From NCBI GenBank assembly GCA_019237515.1, contig JAFAGX010000063.1, positions 1 to 9,304 on the forward strand: a stretch of 9,304 nt of DNA, in the 5' to 3' direction. Shown in pieces: positions 6,912 to 9,304 of this stretch (positions are counted from its first letter, which is position 1; each line of letters starts with the position of its first letter). Under the pieces are notes generated by a model. That model worked only from the letters and a program-made list of their open reading frames with translations. It ran no database searches and had not been told where the DNA came from. A program made the translations under genes and the position numbers. Source of the DNA: Acidobacteriaceae bacterium (lineage in GTDB: Bacteria > Acidobacteriota > Terriglobia > Terriglobales > SbA1).

Positions 6912-7778
6912 ATGAGTGAAACTGCAGACCTGAAGCCAGCAACGCGCGTTTCAGGGAATAGTTCGGTTATCGGAGAGCTTCGGCTGCACGAGTTCCCGAG
7001 CCCCATTTTCCGCAACATACGCATGCTGCGCGTGTGGCTTCCGCCGGAGTATGACGCGGCTCCGAACAGCGATCGACGATATCCGGTTCTTTACCTCAAT
7101 GATGGGCAGAACCTGTTCGACCGCGCTACGGCGTTCGGCGGCGCCGAGTGGGAAGTGGACGAAACTGCGGACCGTCTGATTCGCGAGAGAGCAATTCCTC
7201 CGCTGGTCGTGGTAGGAATCGACAATGCGCAAGCGGAGCGGATGAAAGAGTATCTGCCATATCGCAGTTTCCAGCCGCCTATTTTGCGTCCGCGGGGTAA
7301 GTGCTATCCCGAATTTCTATTGGGCGAAGTGATGAAGTTCGTTGGTGAACGTTATCGAATTGCGCGCGGGCCGGAGAACACCGGGCTCGGCGGTTCTTCA
7401 CTGGGAGCGCTGATTTCGCTCTATACCGTAATCAAACACCCCGGAATTTTCGGCCGTTTGCTGCTCGAAAGCCCTTCGCTCTACATTTCACAACGCCGCG
7501 TGTTGAAAGCGAGCCGCCGTTGCGTGCGATGGCCCGAAAAGGTCTTTGCAGGCGTCGGGACGCGCGAAGCCGGAAGAGAAGATAAAGACCGGCAAGTGGT
7601 GGAAGACGTGCGCGAACTGGAGAGCATTTTGCGCCGTTCCGGATTCGATGAGCAGCGTCTGCGCGTGCGGGTGGATGATGGCGCGATTCACAATGAACGC
7701 GAGTGGGCGAGAAGGTTTCCCGACGCGCTCACGTTCTTGTTTGGAAGTTCGATGTCTGCCTCCGGACCATCGCAGTGA
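6912..7778 (+). CDS. Putative esterase, enterochelin esterase/esterase D-like alpha/beta hydrolase
   Basis: A 288-residue alpha/beta hydrolase of the putative-esterase family (Fes/IroE/esterase D group). LHEFPSPIFRNIRMLRVWLP (25-44) is the typical N-terminal strand region and YPVLYLNDGQNLFD (57-70) the next conserved block. GLGGSSLGA (158-166) contains the nucleophile elbow, with Ser163 in GSSLG as the likely nucleophile. The likely catalytic histidine is His260 in DDGAIHNEREW; Glu219 in GVGTRE is a candidate acid. No clear signal peptide is seen, so it is probably cytosolic. Natural substrates in this family range from siderophore esters to acyl-glutathione, and none can be assigned. It begins 16 bases after the VKOR gene and is the last plus-strand gene of the run, converging on the next gene. 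Confidence 0.87.
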   Translation: MSETADLKPATRVSGNSSVIGELRLHEFPSPIFRNIRMLRVWLPPEYDAAPNSDRRYPVLYLNDGQNLFDRATAFGGAEWEVDETADRLIRERAIPPLVVVGIDNAQAERMKEYLPYRSFQPPILRPRGKCYPEFLLGEVMKFVGERYRIARGPENTGLGGSSLGALISLYTVIKHPGIFGRLLLESPSLYISQRRVLKASRRCVRWPEKVFAGVGTREAGREDKDRQVVEDVRELESILRRSGFDEQRLRVRVDDGAIHNEREWARRFPDALTFLFGSSMSASGPSQ

Positions 7779-7779
7779 T

Positions 7780-7791
7780 GCCGAGCTCGGC
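7780..7791. repeat. 12-bp perfect palindrome between convergent stop codons
   Basis: GCCGAGCTCGGC fills almost the whole 13-base gap between the TGA of the esterase (7776-7778) and the TAA of the minus-strand gene (7792-7794). As RNA it could form only a 4-bp stem with a 4-base loop, so a terminator role is weak. Chance or a protein-binding site are alternatives. Confidence 0.5.
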
Positions 7792-8199
7792 TTACCAGAC
7801 GGGCTTGCCGTCTTTGTCGCGGAACACGTAAACATCATTGCCACGCTTCACTTCGCGGGCAAAAACGGTATCGACGCCCTCGAACGTGACCTTAGAGCCG
7901 GTCACTTCCAGTTGGTCTCCGATGTTGAACACCAGTTCGTATTCCTTGACGAACTTGGTCGTGGCCAAATGGACCTCAATGGTGGTGCCATCCTCCAGCT
8001 TGAGGACCACATGGGATCCCATGCCGCCACTGACCGGGCATTGCCGGTCGCGAACTTCCTGCACCGTGCCCTTGAAAACGGCCTCGGTTGCGCGATCATA
8101 CTTGGGAACCGCCGGACCTGTGCCTGGCGCGGGCGATGCAAAGGCAGGCAACAGCGTAGCTGCGAAAGCCACCAACAGCAGAATTGTCCAGGTTTTCAT
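7792..8199 (-). CDS. Small exported protein, probable OB-like beta-barrel, function unknown
   Basis: A 135-residue protein read from the minus strand. Residues 1-21 form a Sec signal peptide with a probable signal peptidase I site after AFA, so the mature protein is exported. The mature part is beta-rich: VFKGTVQEVRD (41-51), HVVLKLEDGTTIEVHL (63-78), a VGD-like turn in FNIGDQLEVTGSKV (91-104), AREVKRGNDVYVFRD (114-128) and a terminal KPVW. This resembles small OB-fold-like secreted proteins seen in Acidobacteriota, but I know no function. It has one cysteine, Cys54, in CPVSGGMGSH. The start at 8199 is chosen because GGGGGAGGG ends five bases upstream; a TTG extension to 8217 would bury that site. 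It is convergent with the esterase and divergent from the glycosyltransferase, so it is its own unit. Confidence 0.8.
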   Translation of the reverse strand: MKTWTILLLVAFAATLLPAFASPAPGTGPAVPKYDRATEAVFKGTVQEVRDRQCPVSGGMGSHVVLKLEDGTTIEVHLATTKFVKEYELVFNIGDQLEVTGSKVTFEGVDTVFAREVKRGNDVYVFRDKDGKPVW

Positions 8200-8203
8200 A
8201 ACG

Positions 8204-8212
8204 CCCTCCCCC
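8204..8212 (-). promoter_or_regulatory. Strong Shine-Dalgarno site of the small exported protein
   Basis: On the minus strand GGGGGAGGG lies directly upstream of the ATG at 8199, with GGAGG five bases from it. It fixes the start and argues against the longer TTG-initiated frame. Confidence 0.75.
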
Positions 8213-8213
8213 T

Positions 8214-8234
8214 GCAAGCACCACGGCTGCTTGC
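8214..8234 (-). promoter_or_regulatory. Hairpin abutting the Shine-Dalgarno site
   Basis: GCAAGCA (8214-8220) and TGCTTGC (8228-8234) form a perfect 7-bp stem with a 7-base loop in the leader of the minus-strand gene. One base separates it from the GGGGGAGGG ribosome binding site. It could stabilise the mRNA 5' end or affect ribosome access; nothing in the sequence proves either. Confidence 0.45.
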
Positions 8235-8244
8235 GCCCGATTTC

Positions 8245-8250
8245 ATTATC
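8245..8250 (-). promoter_or_regulatory. Possible -10 element for the small exported protein
   Basis: The minus strand reads GATAAT, five of six matches to TATAAT. Transcription would then start near 8238, placing the hairpin at 8234-8214 at the extreme 5' end of the mRNA. No good -35 hexamer is seen at the right distance. Confidence 0.25.
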
Positions 8251-8373
8251 AACGGCTTTGTCTCAGAGTCCGGTGACGGTGATCACAAGCTGTGGTGAGC
8301 TATGTACCCCTTCGGGGCGGTTCATTGAGAGCTGTGCGTGTGGGTGAAATTTGTGCGCTAGAATGCGGTCACG

Positions 8374-9304
8374 GTGCGCAGCAACCCAGTCGCCCAAACT
8401 ACCTGGAAGTTGGTGCAATCGCCGCTGGTGATTGTCTTAGTTGCATTGGCCGTGCGTTTCTGGGCGGCGTCGCAGCTCCTGCCACAAAAGGCGGCAGCGT
8501 TTTTCTACCAAAACAACGAACCTGCACGAATTGCGTGGGCGCTGGTCACGGGACACGGATACAGCTCCCCGTGGCCGAATACGCCTCTGCTTGCAACCGC
8601 TCAGCAGCCCCCCGGGTATCCGCTGTTAGTGGCGGGCATCTTCGAGATTTTCGGCGCGTACAGCATGTCTGCGCTTTGGGTGGCGATTTCAATCAATGCT
8701 GTTTTTGCTGCCCTCACTGGTGTTCTCATCCTGGAGATCGGCAGGCGAAACTTCGGGATATGGGTCGGAGTGGTGTCTGCCTGGGTCTGGGCCTGCTGGC
8801 TTTATGAAGCAGCAGTCTCGATCCGGCTCTGGGAAGACGCGCTGAGCGCACTGTTGTTGTCTATGGCTCTGCTGTGGCTGCCGAAGGTGGCGGAATCGGC
8901 CAGGCTACCGCGATGGGTGCTTTTCGGATTACTGGCGGGCGCTGCGGCGCTCATCAATACATCGCTGCTAATTCTCTTTCCATTTTTCTGGGCATGGTTG
9001 TGGTTCACCTCTGGGGCGCAAGCGTCGGTACGCATGCGACTCGTAGTCTCATCCGTTGCCGTCTGCATTCTGTTGGTGCTTCCATGGACAATCCGCAATT
9101 ACGCGGCTTTTCACCGGCTGATACCTGTGCGAGACAACTTAGGTCTCGAGTTCTGGCTAGGAAATCATGAGGGAGCGCCGAATGGACTCCAAAGGGACTT
9201 TCCGCTCGTGGATCCATCGGAGTACAACCGGCTTGGCGAAATCAACTTTATGCAGGCCAAGAGAGAGATGGGTTACGAGTTTGCTCGGCAGCATCCGGCG
9301 TATT
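8374..9304 (+). CDS. ArnT/PMT-like GT-C membrane glycosyltransferase, 3' truncated by window end
   Basis: The frame is open from GTG 8374 to the last base, giving 310 residues without a stop; an in-frame TAG at 8359 bounds it upstream. It is a multi-helix membrane protein beginning with a hydrophobic segment (LVIVLVALAVRFWAAS). The first outer loop has NNEPARIAWALVTGHGYSSPW followed by QQPPGYPLLVAGIF, the pattern of the glycosyltransferase 39/PMT_2 group, in which an acidic residue in the first loop takes part in catalysis. These enzymes move a sugar from a polyprenyl-phosphate donor to a lipid or protein outside the cytoplasm. Later parts show alternating helices and the soluble LVLPWTIRNYAAF...LGLEFWLGNH region typical of acidobacterial members. 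No strong Shine-Dalgarno is visible. TAGAAT at 8359-8364 resembles a -10, which would make a near-leaderless mRNA. Confidence 0.83.
   Translation, partial: MRSNPVAQTTWKLVQSPLVIVLVALAVRFWAASQLLPQKAAAFFYQNNEPARIAWALVTGHGYSSPWPNTPLLATAQQPPGYPLLVAGIFEIFGAYSMSALWVAISINAVFAALTGVLILEIGRRNFGIWVGVVSAWVWACWLYEAAVSIRLWEDALSALLLSMALLWLPKVAESARLPRWVLFGLLAGAAALINTSLLILFPFFWAWLWFTSGAQASVRMRLVVSSVAVCILLVLPWTIRNYAAFHRLIPVRDNLGLEFWLGNHEGAPNGLQRDFPLVDPSEYNRLGEINFMQAKREMGYEFARQHPAY

Noticed and set aside
7546..8298. A 250-codon plus-strand open frame spanning the esterase end and the minus-strand gene
   Set aside because: It overlaps two well-supported genes, in another frame of the esterase and antisense to the exported protein; its translation shows no family pattern and its start has no ribosome binding site.
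8307..8317. CCCCTTCGGGG hairpin upstream of the glycosyltransferase
   Set aside because: The stem is only 3-4 bp and no T-run follows, so it does not support a terminator; I see no other evidence for function.
8292..8807. A 171-codon plus-strand open frame over the glycosyltransferase start
   Set aside because: The frame from 8374 gives clear membrane helices and the QQPPGYPLLVA motif through the same DNA; this frame gives a low-complexity, cysteine-rich translation without family features.

Overview
The window reads as a slice of an Acidobacteriota (Terriglobia-like) chromosome. This rests on moderate GC, short-gap genes with ATGA/GTGA junctions, a VKOR/thioredoxin pair, an ArnT-like glycosyltransferase and a small secreted OB-like protein of a style I associate with that phylum. 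The assignment is inference, not proven by a marker gene.

Layout. Positions 1-60 hold the last 19 codons of an unidentified upstream gene. From 80 to 7778 nine genes run on the plus strand with mostly very short gaps: an antibiotic-biosynthesis-monooxygenase-like (ABM) protein (80-409), an acyl/aryl adenylate-forming ligase (406-2052), an enoyl-CoA hydratase (2071-2886), a stand-alone acyl carrier protein (2943-3194), a second adenylate-forming ligase (3415-5124), a YegS/DgkB-type lipid kinase (5121-6023), a membrane-anchored thioredoxin-like protein with CPHC (6036-6461), a VKOR-family quinone reductase (6446-6895) and a putative esterase (6912-7778). Convergent to them on the minus strand is a small exported protein (7792-8199). 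Divergent from that is a GT-C glycosyltransferase (8374 onward) that runs off the window end.

How the genes may work together. Ligase, hydratase, ACP, ligase and lipid kinase form a coherent set: activation of carboxylic acids as adenylates, loading on a phosphopantetheine carrier, reshaping of the acyl chain and phosphorylation of a lipid product. No ketosynthase or serine palmitoyltransferase lies in the window, so the product cannot be named. A non-canonical membrane lipid, possibly sphingolipid-like, is one hypothesis. The CPHC thioredoxin and VKOR pair form a DsbA/DsbB-like disulfide-forming system; the esterase may or may not belong to the same pathway.

The most unusual non-coding structure is the 220-bp gap between the ACP and the second ligase. 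It is built of degenerate 7-bp tandem repeats at both ends, in opposite orientation, around a GCCCTCTG/CAGAGGGC inverted repeat. The repeat material reaches from the ACP stop codon to within two bases of the ligase start codon, where a Shine-Dalgarno site would normally lie.
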